In this document: positions 32,204-43,084 of the stretch, in pieces
Numbering within the stretch: position 1 is the stretch's first letter
Layout of the letters: every line of letters starts with the position of its first letter
Assembly (NCBI GenBank): GCA_032717465.1
Contig: CM064665.1
Coordinates: 26,144,011 to 26,208,010 of the forward strand
Direction of reading: 5' to 3'
DNA: 64,000 bases
DNA from: Coenobita brevimanus
Taxonomy: Eukaryota; Arthropoda; Malacostraca; Decapoda; Coenobitidae
Notes under the pieces: generated by a model
What the model saw: only the letters and a program-made list of their open reading frames with translations
What the model was told of the DNA's origin: nothing
Database searches by the model: none
Program-made: the position numbers and the translations under genes

Positions 32204-33552
32204 TGGTGACTGGCACTACAGCATGTGGTACTGGCACTACAGCATGTGGTACTGGTACTACAGCATGTGGCACTGGCACTACAGCATGTGGTACTGGCAC
32301 TACAGCATGTGGTGCTACAGCATGTGGTACTGGCACTACAGCATGTGGTACTGGCACTACAGCATGTGGTACTGGCACTACAGCATCTGGTGCTACAGCA
32401 TGTGGTACTGGCACTACAGCATGTGGTACTGGCACTACAGCATCTGGTGCTACAGCATGTGGTACTGGCACTACAGCATGTGGTACTGGCACTACAGCAT
32501 CTGGTACAGGCACTACAGCATCTGGTACTGGCACTACAGCATCTGGTACTGGCACTACAGCATCTGGTACTGGCACTACAGCATCTGGTACTGGCACTAC
32601 AGCATCTGGTACTGGTACTACAGCATCTGGTACTGGCACTACAGCATATGGCACTGGTACTACAGCATCTGGTACTGGCACTACAGCATCTGGTACTGGC
32701 ACTACAGCATCTGGTACAGGCACTACAGCATCTGGTACTGGCACTACAGCATCTGGTACTGGCACTACAGCATGTGGTAGTCGCACTACAGCATGTGGTA
32801 CTGGCACTACAGCATCTGGTACAGGCACTACAGCATGTGGTACTGGCACTACAGCATGTGGTACTGGCACTACAGCATGTGGTACTGGCACTACAGCATC
32901 TGGTACAGGCACTACAGCATCTGGTACTGGCACTACAGCATCTGGTACTGGCACTACAGCATCTGGTACTGGCACTACAGCATCTGGTACTGGTACTACA
33001 GCATCTGGTACTGGCACTACAGCATATGGCACTGGTACTACAGCATCTGGTACTGGCACTACAGCATCTGGTACTGGCACTACAGCATCTGGTACAGGCA
33101 CTACAGCATCTGGTACTGGCACTACAGCATCTGGTACTGGCACTACAGCATCTGGTAGTCGCACTACAGCATCTGGTACTGGCACTACAGCATCTGGTAC
33201 AGGCACTACAGCATGTGGTACTGGCACTACAGCATGTGGTACTGGCACTACAGCATGTGGTACAGGCACTACAGCATCTGGTACAGGCACTACAGCATCT
33301 GGTACTGGCACTACAGCATGTGGTACTGGCACTACAGCATGTGGTACTGGCACTACAGCATCTGGTACTGGCACTACAGCATGTGGTACTGGCACTACAG
33401 CATGTGGTACTGGCACTACAGCATGTGGTACTGGCACTACAGCATGTGGTACTGGCACTACAGCATCTGGTACAGGCACTACAGCATCTGGTACTGGCAC
33501 TACAGCATGTGGTACTGGCACTACAGCATCTGGTACTGGCACTACAGCTACT
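32204..33552. repeat. 21-bp minisatellite with 378-bp higher-order period
   Basis: About 64 copies of GGTACTGGCACTACAGCATCT. Variants are TGT or TAT for TCT, ACA for ACT, and GGTAGTCGC. A few units near 32310-32460 are shortened to GGTGCTACAGCATGT. All six frames are open because the unit is 7 codons without a stop. Rare variants recur at exactly 378 bp (18 units): CATATGGCACTGG at 32645 and 33023, and GGTAGTCGC at 32776 and 33154. This shows block duplication within the array. Confidence 0.95.
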
Positions 33553-33667
33553 ACACAACTACAAGGATAAAGTAATGTAAAATAAAGTGAAGTACAGCTT
33601 GACAATTTATTTTATACAATGTCCAAAAGTAAAACATCAAGTATGCCAAGACTAAGCAAAACCACAA

Positions 33668-33722
33668 AAAAAAAATAATAATAATAATTAAAAAAAACAA
33701 ATAATAATAATAATAATAATAC
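33668..33722. repeat. (AAT)n and A-rich microsatellite
   Basis: Two AATAATAAT runs separated by an A-run. Confidence 0.9.
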
Positions 33723-33821
33723 AGCATTTTCCAGCACCCCTTAAAACTGATTTCAGCACCCCCTCAGGACGCTAGCACCCCAGGTTAAAAACTGCCGCCC
33801 CAGATGACCCTGCAGGCAGCC

Positions 33822-34022
33822 AGTGTGTGTTGTGCCACCACCACCAGTCCAGCCAGGCCTCACCAGTGTTGTGTCACCACCACCAGTCCAGCCAGGCCTC
33901 ACCAGTGTTGTGTCACCATCACCAGTCCAGCCAGGCCTCACCAGTGTTGTGTCACCACCACCAGTCCAGCCAGGCCTCACCAGTGTTGTGCCACCACCAC
34001 CAGTGCCAGCCGGGCCTCACCA
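33822..34022 (+). repeat. Tandem repeat of about 43 bp, five copies
   Basis: The unit contains GTGTTGTGTCACCACCACCA and GTCCAGCCAGGCCTCACCA. The flank to 34140 is unassigned. Confidence 0.9.
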
Positions 34023-34159
34023 ACACCCTGGCAGGCACATTTGACTGGCAGCTGCTTCAAGGCCTTGCTGATGGTGTCACTGTGGAAAGAGAAACATAAC
34101 ATCAACAGCCAGCCCTCATCAACTTGGGGGCTCAGTCAGTTTAGTGCTGTCCCTACATT

Positions 34160-34860
34160 TGGAGGACAGACAGTAGGAAATACAGACAAGAAGACAGAAG
34201 GAAATGCAGACAGGGGAAAACAGCAATAAAGACAGGAAGACAGCAGGAAATGCAGACAGGGGAAAACAGCAATAAAGACAGGATGACGGCAGGAAATGCA
34301 GACAGGGGAAAACAGCAATAAAGACAGAAGAAAGCAGCAGGAAATGCAGACAGGGGAAAACAGCAATAAAGACAGAAGAAAGCAGCAGGAAATGCAGACA
34401 GGGGAAAACAGCAATAAAGACAGAAGAAAGCAGCAGGAAATGCAGACAGGGGAAAACAGCAATAAAGACAGGATGACAGTAGGAAATGCTGACAGAGGAA
34501 GACAGTAGGAAATACAGACAGAGGAAGACAGTAGGAAATACAGACAGAGGAAGACAGCAGGAAATGCAGACAGGGGAAGAAAGTGGGAAATAAAGACAGA
34601 GGAAGACAGTAGGAAATGCAGACAGAGGAAGAAAGTAGGAAATGCAGACAGAGGAAGACAGTAGGAAATGCAGACAGAGGAAGACAGTAGGAAATGCAGA
34701 CAGAGGAAGACAGTAGGAAATGCAGACAGAGGAAGACAGCAGGAAATACAGACAGAGGAAGACAGTAGGAAATGCAGACAGAGGAAGACAGTAGGAAATG
34801 CAGACAGAGGAAGAAAGTACGAAACAAAGAGAGACAGTAGGAAATACAGGTATATCCAGT
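34160..34860 (+). repeat. GGAAATGCAGACAG minisatellite, two unit types
   Basis: The left half has units of about 50 bp (GGAAATGCAGACAGGGGAAA plus CAGCAATAAAGACAG..). The right half has 24-bp units (GACAGTAGGAAATGCAGACA plus GAGGAA). The long minus-strand open frames follow from the stop-free repeat. Confidence 0.9.
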
Positions 34861-34868
34861 AGGAAATA

Positions 34869-35423
34869 CAGGCATACCCCAGTTTAACAATGCAATTGGT
34901 TAAGTAAAAACCCATTGTTAGGCAGGGCATCGTATCTTGGGGTAAATCTAACATGCAAAGTATAGGGATGCGTTTCTGAGCGTTGAGTTTCCCCCCCCAA
35001 CCAAGTCCTAAACCCACCTAAATAAGCCCAAAAACTAAGTTAAAGCCAATCTAAATGGCCTAACAGCTGTAAAAGAAGCTAACCTAAGCCTAACACCTGT
35101 AAATAACTCACTAAAACCAACAAATAAAATATGAAAATCATCAAATATAAGTCTGGAAAAAAATCAAGCTTAGTAAACTGTACCTCAGAATGACAATGTT
35201 CACCCCACCTATGACTAAAACACATTATTCTAAAAACAGTTTATAAATCAACCTAAACACAAAATTTTTGTCTAAAATATCATCAAAACTGGTAAAAAAA
35301 TAATACCCATCACTATACTGGGGTTTGGCCATCGTTAGGTGGGGTATGATGGTCTTCCTACCCTCACTGCTAAGCCGGGGTATGGCATCGAAGGGTATCG
35401 TACAGTATATCGAGGTATGCCTG
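34869..35423. mobile_element. Tigger/pogo-like MITE
   Basis: The ends are CAGGCATACCCCAGTTTAAC on the left and, reverse-complemented, CAGGCATACCTCGATATACT on the right. CAGGCATACCTCG is the known terminal word of Tigger-type elements. The left flank is TA and the right flank TG, so the TA target duplication is imperfect. Interior non-coding, AT-rich; near both ends lie GATGC/GATACC and GGGGTA boxes. Confidence 0.65.
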
Positions 35424-35518
35424 TGCAGACAGTGGGTAATAACATAGTCCAGCAGAAGGATGGGCTTTTTTGGTAGAAGATGGCAATAGGGTCCAAGGGC
35501 TTTTTCCCAACTATCTAT

Positions 35519-35745
35519 CTATTGCCAGACACCTTAATCCTGTAAGGGGTGGCCACAAACAAATCGCCTCCATGTTGCCCTGTCCCCCGCCATTTCACTG
35601 CCCTGCTCCCAGCTCACACCCCCCTCTCTCATTTACCTCTCCACTCCATCCCTCCATCTGATCCTTGGCCTATTCCTCCCTCTCCCCTCCTCCACCTCAC
35701 TCACATACACTCTCATCATCAGTCTCTCACTTTTTATTGTCCCAA
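35519..35745 (-). mobile_element. RTE LINE 3' fragment
   Basis: CTATTGCCAGACACCTTAAT is the inverted tail. Complementary FVCGH, SWEQGS and VYVSEVEEG segments follow and stop after the ERL region. Confidence 0.75.
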
Positions 35746-35877
35746 ATTGTTGTCCATACAGTCAGCTTCACTCCACCACCTGTGGCTTTCTGTCTGTATT
35801 GGGCAACTATGTCTGCATGTATGTGTAGCCTCAGTGCAATGGTGTAAAAAAACCATAAAAAAACATCCCGGTGAACA

Positions 35878-36240
35878 CATCAGCTGCCCCAATCAACCCC
35901 AGCCTCACTCATCCCTGAGTGGCATTATCAACTCAACCACCCCTGCATAGGCTCAATCCAATTGGAGCACCGTAATTACCCACTAAACCACCAGGCACCA
36001 AAATCTGGTTATATGGTTACCACCCAGCGTAGTAAATGGTTTCCTGGTGTACAGGAAACCATTTGACTTGTCACTCAGTGTAGAGTCACCCAGAGGCAGA
36101 AGGAAGAGGAAAGAATGAAGGAAAGAAAGACAGAAGAGGAAGACACGAAAGAAGGATGGAGGAGAGGAAAGGGCAGACACCCGAGAGCAGCACTTCATTG
36201 AGTGAGTGGATGGTGAGCGCCCCCACCTACCACATATCCA
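35878..36240. repeat. X1 element, 5'-shortened copy
   Basis: It starts at CAGCCTCACTCATCCCTGAG and continues to CACCTACCACATATCC. Hairpin at 36034-36064. The first 100 bp of X1 are missing. Confidence 0.7.
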
Positions 36241-36404
36241 TGATGATAATGGTTTACTACAAAATTAACTGTAAGAGAATTTATTTCAGCTTTATCTAAC
36301 CCAGACCATGGTGTAGGATAACATATAAAACATTCCACTGAACACAGCTGCCTACATCACAGGTTAATTACATGCTCTGCTATATTTATACCATCTATTA
36401 TTAC

Positions 36405-36630
36405 CCCCTGACTAACAAGGAGAGTGTATGTGAGTGAGGTGGAGGGGGGAAGCAGGAGGGAGAGACCAAGGATGAGATGGAGGGATGGAGTGGAGAGGTA
36501 TATGAGGGAGGGGGGTGTGAGCTGGGAGCAGGGCAATGAAATGGTGGGGGACAGGGTGACATGGAGGTGATTTATTTGTGGCCACCCCTTACAGGATTGA
36601 GGCATCTGGCAATAGATAGATAGATAGATG
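36405..36630 (+). mobile_element. RTE LINE 3' fragment
   Basis: Codes VYVSEVEGGS..RERPRMRWRDG and GVSWEQGNEMVGDRVTW, then the tail GGATTGAGGCATCTGGCAAT and (GATA)n. Confidence 0.8.
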
Positions 36631-36724
36631 TTGTATTTATTCTGGGGCATCCCTGGGCAATACCCCTGTAGTAGCACATGTCAGTGATCACAGCTGGGAC
36701 ATCAGCACAAGAAACACCAATAAT

Positions 36725-36920
36725 TTTATTTTTTTTAATGCAAGGAAGAAGGAACCAAAGGCCAGGAGCCCCCAAACCGAACCTTCCAAGAAAAATCAAA
36801 AACAACACAAAAGAAAGCCAAATTCAAGATCTGTTCATTTCGAGATGCCTGGACACACTGCGTTTGAAAGACTGGAGGTCATAGGAAGTAGGAAATATAG
36901 ACAGAGGGAGACAGTTCCAG
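36725..36920 (-). mobile_element. Jockey-type LINE 3' end, inverted
   Basis: T-run, then GAAGGAACCAAAGGCCAGGA, AAGCCAAATTCAAGATC, GAGATGCCTGGACACACTGC and CAGAGGGAGACAGTTCCAGA. This is the reverse complement of 9590-9790. Severely 5'-truncated. Confidence 0.75.
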
Positions 36921-37027
36921 AGTTGACCTGGGTGAGTAACATGTTCAAATTCTGTCTACTGCTGTCTGATACATTTGGTTAATCCTGGTGACATTACTGA
37001 CATTATATAATATTAGTTTATGGAAAG

Positions 37028-37288
37028 AGAATAACACTGAGGTGGTTTGGACATGTGGAGAGAATGAAAGACTGACTAAGAGGGTGTATGTAGGTGAAGT
37101 GGAGGGAGGGAGAGGGAGGGGTAGACCGAGGATGAGGTGGAGGGATGGAGTTGAGAGGTATATGAGGAAGGGGGGAGTGAGTTGGGGGGAGGGCAGTCAA
37201 ATGGTGGGTGACACAGTGTCTTGGAGGCGTTTTGTCTACGGCCACCCTTTGTGAAATTACGGCGTCGGGCTATAGATAGATAGACAGA
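37028..37288 (+). mobile_element. RTE LINE 3' fragment
   Basis: Encodes a LRWFGHVE segment, ERLTKRVYVGEVEGGRGR, GVERYMRKGGVSWGEGS and FVYGHPL, then the tail CGTCGGGCTATAGATAGATAG. It is of the 43-kb subfamily. Confidence 0.8.
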
Positions 37289-37388
37289 TGGATAGATTAC
37301 AGAATGAACTCTGGAACAAGATGCTAAATACAATAAGCTTTCCAAGGGAGGAACAAACTTATGATGTGCACTATATAGAAAATAATCT

Positions 37389-37535
37389 ACCTATCTATCT
37401 GCTGCCAGACGCCTCAATCCCGTAAGGAGTGGCCACAAACAAATCGCCTCCATGTCGTCCTGTCCCCCGCCATTTCACTGGCCTGCTCCCAGCTCACACC
37501 CCCCTCTCTCATATACCTCTCCACTCCATCCCATC
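37389..37535 (-). mobile_element. RTE LINE 3' fragment
   Basis: (CTAT)n, then the CTGCCAGACGCCTCAATCCC tail and the complement of the FVCGH to VERYMREG region. Confidence 0.75.
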
Positions 37536-37737
37536 CACACAAAATAAGCTTTGGAATTATTTGTATTTGTTTTGCACAGACAGTGTTATGGCAGGAAATT
37601 GGCAACACCCTGCACTGCTGTATGTCATATATGGAGGGGTCTGTTGGTGCTGCCACAAAATTAATTATAATATAAATGATATGCCTGCATTAGTTTGCTC
37701 TACTGTACTTATTTTATCCCACACCAAGATAACGGTG

Positions 37738-38103
37738 GTAGGCGGTGACCACCATCATCCACTCACTTGATGTAGTGCTGCCTACTTCTTCCCTCACATT
37801 TATCATTCTTTTTCTGTGTCTGTCCTCCTCTCTTCCCATTTCTCCCATCTTTCCTGTTACTTGTTATTACACCTGTTTCCCTATCAGGTGGCTTTACACT
37901 GAGTAACAAGCCTAATGGTTTCCTGTAAGCCAGGAAATCATTTACAACGCTGGGTGGTAACCATATAACCAACCCACACATGTTCCCTATGTGTCAACAA
38001 GTGGGTTGGTGGAGGGTTAGTGCCCCTGCCCGCAAAACCACTAACTCAAAGACAAATGGCCACCCCTTATGGGATTATGGCATCAGGCTACAGATAGACA
38101 GAT
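37738..38103 (+). mobile_element. Short element X2 (RTE-tailed), plus orientation
   Basis: A non-coding unit. The head is GGTAGGCGGTGACCACCATC, followed by ATCCACTCACTTGATGTAGT. The middle is TTTACACTGAGTAACAAGCC, a degenerate hairpin and GTGGTAACCATATAACCA. A segment GTGGGTTGGTGGAGGGTTAG follows. The 3' end, GGCCACCCCTTATGGGATTA followed by (GATA)-type repeats, is the same tail as the RTE LINEs here. Inverted copies lie at 60421-60797 and 62999-63645. A SINE-like partner of the RTE is inferred. Confidence 0.6.
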
Positions 38104-38284
38104 GAAGTGAATGAATAATTAAGGGCAAGCTTTCAGGTGTACTGAGGTGTTTTCTTTAATGAGTGGCTGAAACAGGTGTTCAATGAGCAATCCTTTTCAG
38201 TAACCATGGAGGTCGTGTCAATATCAACTCTCACACAACAACTAGGTGCACAACTTTGCCCTAAACTGTTTTACAGAACATTTA

Positions 38285-38375
38285 TCCATCCATCCATCAT
38301 CCAATCCTGTGTTGCCCCATGACAAGCGTAGGAGCCCTGGGCTAGGCAAGATGATCCTAACATTTAAGGTGAGTG
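38285..38375 (+). repeat. X1 head fragment
   Basis: CATCCATCATCCAATCCTGT, GTTGCCCCATGA, GGCTAGGCAAG and CATTTAAGGTGAG only. Confidence 0.65.
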
Positions 38376-38471
38376 TGGAATCTATCTAACCTCTAAAAAT
38401 TCTGGTCAAACTTCTGTTTCACAAAATCTCCTGAAAAACTCATAATCCTGGCTGGTAAGAATGTTACCACT

Positions 38472-38690
38472 TACAGGAGCTAAGGCTAAGGCAAGGTAAG
38501 GTAAGTCAGATGTTCAGTGCTGGTGTCCTGCTGCAAGAAGTAACTGTTAAACACTACAAGTTTGTCCACACCTTCACACTTACAGGAGCTATGGCTAAGG
38601 CAAGGTAAGGTAAGTCAGATGTTCAGTGCTGGTGTCCTGCTGCAAGAAGTAACTGTTAAACACTACAAGTTTGTCCACACCTTCACACAC
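38472..38690 (+). repeat. 108-bp tandem duplication
   Basis: Two nearly identical units starting TTACAGGAGCTA at 38472 and 38580, each with AGGCAAGGTAAGGTAAGTCA and AACACTACAAGTTTGTCC. Confidence 0.9.
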
Positions 38691-38954
38691 TCAGTGTTTG
38701 TATGACCCTAACACCTATGCTACTCAGGCTAACATTCCCAGTGCCTTTGCTGATTTAATAACATCTCTTATTTAGTCATTTATCCTGCATATTATTAGGC
38801 CTTTTATCCAACTGACTGTATAGAAGAGTCAAATCCAAGCACACACTCTCACATTGTTACAAATCATATCATATACAGTATCTCAAATTGCTGTTTTTTC
38901 CCCAACAGTTTCCAGCAACTGTTGGAAGGTAATTAGCTGGTTGTGGCTTCTTTG
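38691..38954. other. Unassigned sequence
   Basis: No repeat or gene recognised. Confidence 0.25.
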
Positions 38955-39180
38955 AGAGACTGACGAGGAGAATGTATGTGAGTGAGGTGGAGGGAGGGAG
39001 AGGGAGGGGGAGACCGAGGATGAGATGGAGAGATGGAGTGGAGAGGTATATGAGAGGGGGGGGGGGGTGAGCTGGGAGCAGGGCAGTGAAATGGCAGAGA
39101 ACAGGGCATCATGGAGGTGATCTGTTTGTGGCCACCCCTTACGGGATTAAGGCATCTGGCAATAGATAGATAGATAGATA
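38955..39180 (+). mobile_element. RTE LINE 3' fragment
   Basis: ERLTRRMYVSEVEGGRGR, GVERYMR, SWEQGS, then the tail ACGGGATTAAGGCATCTGGC and (GATA)n. A G-run at 39056-39066 shifts the frame. Confidence 0.8.
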
Positions 39181-39286
39181 GGCTTTTGGTTTGGCTTCCA
39201 GTACATTGAGAATATCAGCTGTGCCACGGCCAACCCCAATACAGGAATTCTTTAGGTGGAAACATGCTGTCATTTTTATCATTATC

Positions 39287-39815
39287 ATCTTCATCCAATC
39301 CTACGTTGTCCCATGAGGAGTGTAGGAGCTCAGGGCTAGGCAAGTTGGTCCTGACATTTAAGATGAGAGTGATCAGCCTCACTCATCCCTGAGTGGCATT
39401 ACACAAGCAATAAACCCCAACCACCCCTTGGATATAAACCTGCACCGGCTCAATCCGATTGGAGCGCCTTAATTACCCACTAAACCACCAGACGCCAAAA
39501 TTTGGTTATATAGTTACCACCCAGCTTAGTAAATGGTTTCCTGGTGTACAGGAAACTATTTGGCTTGTCACTCAGTGTAGAGTCACCCACAGGCAGAAGG
39601 AAAAGGAAAGAATGAAGGAAAGAAAGACAGAAGAGGGAGTGTAAAGTCACCCACAGGCAGAAGGACAAGGAAAGAATGAAGGAAAGAAAGACAGAAGAGG
39701 AAGTGTAAAGTCACCCGTAGGCAAAAGGACAAGGAAAGAATGAAGGAAAGAAAGACAGAAGAGGATGGAAGGAAAGAAGGATGGAGGAAAGGAAAGGGCA
39801 GATCTCAATATCCAC
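39287..39815. repeat. X1 element, long copy
   Basis: Complete X1 with three tandem GA-rich blocks of about 65 bp (from 39590, 39650 and 39705, each with AAAGTCACCC..AGGCA). Hairpin at 39531-39561 with one mismatch. Internal tandem growth makes it longer than other copies. Confidence 0.75.
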
Positions 39816-39962
39816 TTTTACACAATGAAAAAACCAGATGGCTCCCCTGCCTGGCTAAACAAACGTTCCTCAATTTCCTCCACATCCCCAAATGGAGGAT
39901 GGAAGACTGCAGAGGAAGGGTTCATGTTCAAATAAGCCTGGGGTTGTAAATACTACTGTGTT

Positions 39963-40065
39963 AACTGAGCAGGGCAGTGAAATGGCGGGCGACAGGGCGA
40001 CGTGGAGGCGATTTGTTTGTGGCCACCCCTATGGGATTAAGGCGACTGGCAATAAATAGACAGAT
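39963..40065 (+). mobile_element. RTE LINE extreme 3' end
   Basis: Codes the last EQGSEMAGDRATWRRFVCGH-like line and the tail GGGATTAAGGCGACTGGCAA plus (GATA)n. The 24-bp array starts immediately after the tail. Confidence 0.75.
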
Positions 40066-40403
40066 AGATAGTTAACTGATACAAATATTAATATGTTAAC
40101 TGATGCAAATACTATGATGTTAACTGATGCAAATATTAATATGTTAACTGATGCAAATATTAATATGTTAACTGATGCAAATATTAATATGTTAACTGAT
40201 GCAAATACTATGATGTTAACTGATGCAAATACTATGATGTTAACTGACACAAATACTATGTTGTTAACTGATGCAAATACCATGATGTTAACTGATGCAA
40301 ATATTAATATGTTAACTGATGCAAATATTAATATGTTAACTGATGCAAATATTATTATGTTAACTGATGCAAATACTATGATGTTAACTGATGCAAATAC
40401 TAT
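40066..40403 (+). repeat. 24-bp minisatellite GTTAACTGATGCAAATA..
   Basis: About 14 copies of GTTAACTGATGCAAATAYTA plus 4 bases. The array resumes for about one unit at 42760-42785, on the other side of the RTE insertion. The plus-strand frame of MLTDANTM type is a repeat artefact. Confidence 0.9.
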
Positions 40404-42759
40404 CTATCTATTGCCAGATGCCTCAATCCCGTTTGGGGTGGCCACAAACAAATTGCCTCCAAGTCGCCCTGTCCCCTGCCATTTCACTGCCCTGCTCCCA
40501 ACTCACACCCCCCTCTCTCATATACCTCTCCACCCCATCCCTCCATCTCATCCTCGGCCTCCCCCTCCCTCTTCCCCCCTCCACCTCACTCACATACACT
40601 CTCTTCATCAGTCTTTCACCCTCCATCCTCTCCACATGGCCAAACCACCTCAGTGTGTTCCTCATAGCGCTTCCTATCACATCCACATCCACACCACAAT
40701 GCTCCTTTATATCCTCATTCGTCAGCCTGTCTCTCCATGTGACTCCACAGGCTCCTCTTAAATAACTCATTTCCACTGCTCTCACTCTTGACTTGTGTCC
40801 TTCCAACAACGTCCAAGCTTCACTTCCGTACGTTAGAGTTGGTATCACAATACTGTCATGTAGTAACTTTTTCATTTCCACGCTCACTTCCCTGTTTCTT
40901 ATCACTGCTTTCAAAGAACCAGCAACCTTTCTTCCCTGCTGTACCCTTTCAAGCACTTCACCCTCCAAACCTCCATCCTTACTCATCACACTACCCAAAT
41001 ACTTAAACGTACTCACATTTTCCAATTCCTCACCATCCATCCTCGCTGTACATTCACTAACTTCACCTCTCTCAAAGACCATCACTTTACTCTTCCCTAC
41101 ATTCACCTTTAGATTCCATTTCTTACACACTCTCTCAAACTCATCCATCAAGCCTTGCAGCTCCCCTTCGTCTTCACTCAACACCACAGTATCATCTGCA
41201 AACAACAGTACAGGGAGTTTCCAAACACTATCCTCTCTCACCAGGGACACTCCAACATCCACTACCCTACCTTGTACCTCTTTTATTACCCCATCCATGT
41301 ACAGATTGAACAACCATGGAGACATGACACATCCCTGTTTCAAACCAACTTTCAAAGAGAAAAATTCACTTAGTTCACCATCCACACGCACTGCAGCCTT
41401 CGCACCATCATACATACTCTTCACAGCATTCAACAACTTCCCATCTACTCCATATATTCTTAACACTTTCCACAATCCTTGTCTATCCACCCTGTCATAT
41501 GCTTTCTCCAAATCCATGAAAGCCGCATACAACTTCTTTCCCTTCTCTAGAAACTTTTCCACTAAAGATCTAAGAATGAATATCTGATCTACACAACCTC
41601 TTCCCTTCCTAAAGCCTCCCTGTTCTTCTCCAACTAATTTCTCTGTTCTTTCCCTAACTCTGTCTATAAGTATCCTACCATACACTTTTCCTATTATACT
41701 AAGAAGACAAATGCCCCTATGATTACCACACACTTCTTTTTCCCCTTTTCCTTTGTACAAGGGAATAATTATACCTGACTTCCAATCCTCCAGGACTCTA
41801 CCTTCCTCCCAGGCCAATCTGCACATCTTCCACATCCATTCTACTACTATCTCTCCCCCATGCTTCAGCATTTCACCACACACTCCATCAATTCCTGGGG
41901 CTTTCCCCAATTTAACTTTCTTCATTGCTTCCACAACTTCTATCCTACTGATTTCTTCCTGTCTTCTCACCTCCCTCCTTCTCCCAGCCATTCCCCAGCC
42001 ACTTATACTCGCATTACTTCCATCCTCTACGTTCAACAATTCCTTAAAGTGTTCTCTCCATCTGCTCACTTTTTCTCCCTTCTCCACTAGTAATCTACCA
42101 TTTTTATCTTTCACTCCCCTGCTAACTTCACTTCCACCCTGTCTTACTCTTTTCACCTCTTTCCAGAACATTTTCTTACAGTCCCTCCACTTTACACTCA
42201 AATTCCTTCCAAATTCCTCATCCACTCTCTTCTTACTCTCTCTTACTAATCTTTTCACCTCTCTCTTTCTTTCCACATATAACTCTCTCTTCCGCCTCTC
42301 AACTTCTTCCACGCCCCTATTTCTCATCCATTCATTGTATGCTTTCTTCTTTTGTGCCACAGCCTGCTTCACCTCTTCAGTCCACCACGCTGTTCCTTGC
42401 ACCCCCCTCCGTCTTCTCTTCCTTCCACACACCACATCACATGCTGCACATATTTCTTCTGTAAATATCCTACACACACCTTCCACGTCTCCCATCTGCT
42501 CCAATTCATATTTGCCCAATCGTTCCTCCACTTCTCTCTTATACTCTGCCTTTTTCTCATCCTCTTGTAACCTTTCCACTCTCCTTGCAACTACTCCTTC
42601 CTCTTGTCTTTCCCTTCTTCTATTCCTCCATCTTACTTGAATCCTAATTCTGGCCACCACCAAGTAGTGGTCAGAAAGTCTACTCCCCCAACCTCTATAC
42701 ACTCTTGCATCCTTTACACATCTTCGCATCCTTTCATCCACACACACATAATCAATCAT
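40404..42759 (-). CDS. RTE-type LINE ORF2, long intact RT, 5'-truncated
   Basis: An uninterrupted 778-residue frame, 42759 down to 40423. Residues 1-40 are the end of an APE-type endonuclease: IDYVCVDERM and the catalytic S-D-H (29-31) in LSDHYLVV. A linker follows to about residue 230. The RT region starts near LGKAPGIDG and PLYKGKGEKEVCGNHRG. Motif A, FMDLEKAYD, is near residue 413; motif B is GLKQGCVMSPWLFNLYMDG; motif C, FADD, is near residue 520. The C-terminus carries GSEAWTL, WFGHVERM, GRGRGRPRMRW and CGHPKRD. All catalytic Asp are present. Most of the endonuclease is missing, so this copy is dead on arrival. A 12-bp direct repeat, TGCAAATACTAT, flanks it (40392-40403, 42760-42771). 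Confidence 0.9.
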
Positions 42760-42785
42760 TGCAAATACTATGATGTTAAACTGAT

Positions 42786-43084
42786 GTTACTAATGTGAAG
42801 CTGGAATTATTAGTGTGGTTCATTCAACTGGACAGACTTAGTTATTTTCTCTCTCCCTCTCTCTCTCTTTTTGCCTCTCTACACCGGACCTCACACGCCC
42901 CCCATCCAAGGGTAGGAAAAGAGGTATGGGTGCTTGTGCTGCTGCTACTGCTGCAGACTATGGTGATACAGTACTAAGAAGGTATAAACAGCAACAAAAG
43001 ACAAATGTTATCATGTACTATGCAAACAGTAATCACTAAAGAAGAGATACTACACAAAAACTCCTGCAAAAAAAAAAAAAAAAA
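42786..43084. other. Unassigned sequence
   Basis: (CT)n at 42851-42868 and an A-run at 43069-43087 next to the following LINE tail. No gene. Confidence 0.35.

Noticed and set aside
32173..33605. Open frames of 450+ codons on both strands (TGTTASG, VPDAVVP and LQHLVLA repeats)
   Set aside because: The 21-bp unit lacks stop codons in every frame, so long open frames follow automatically. No start context, flanking exon or other protein feature supports a gene.
34136..35017. Hydrophobic Cys/Leu/Phe-rich minus-strand frames (293 and 245 codons) resembling membrane proteins
   Set aside because: They lie on the GGAAATGCAGACAG minisatellite; apparent hydrophobicity comes from the repeat complement.
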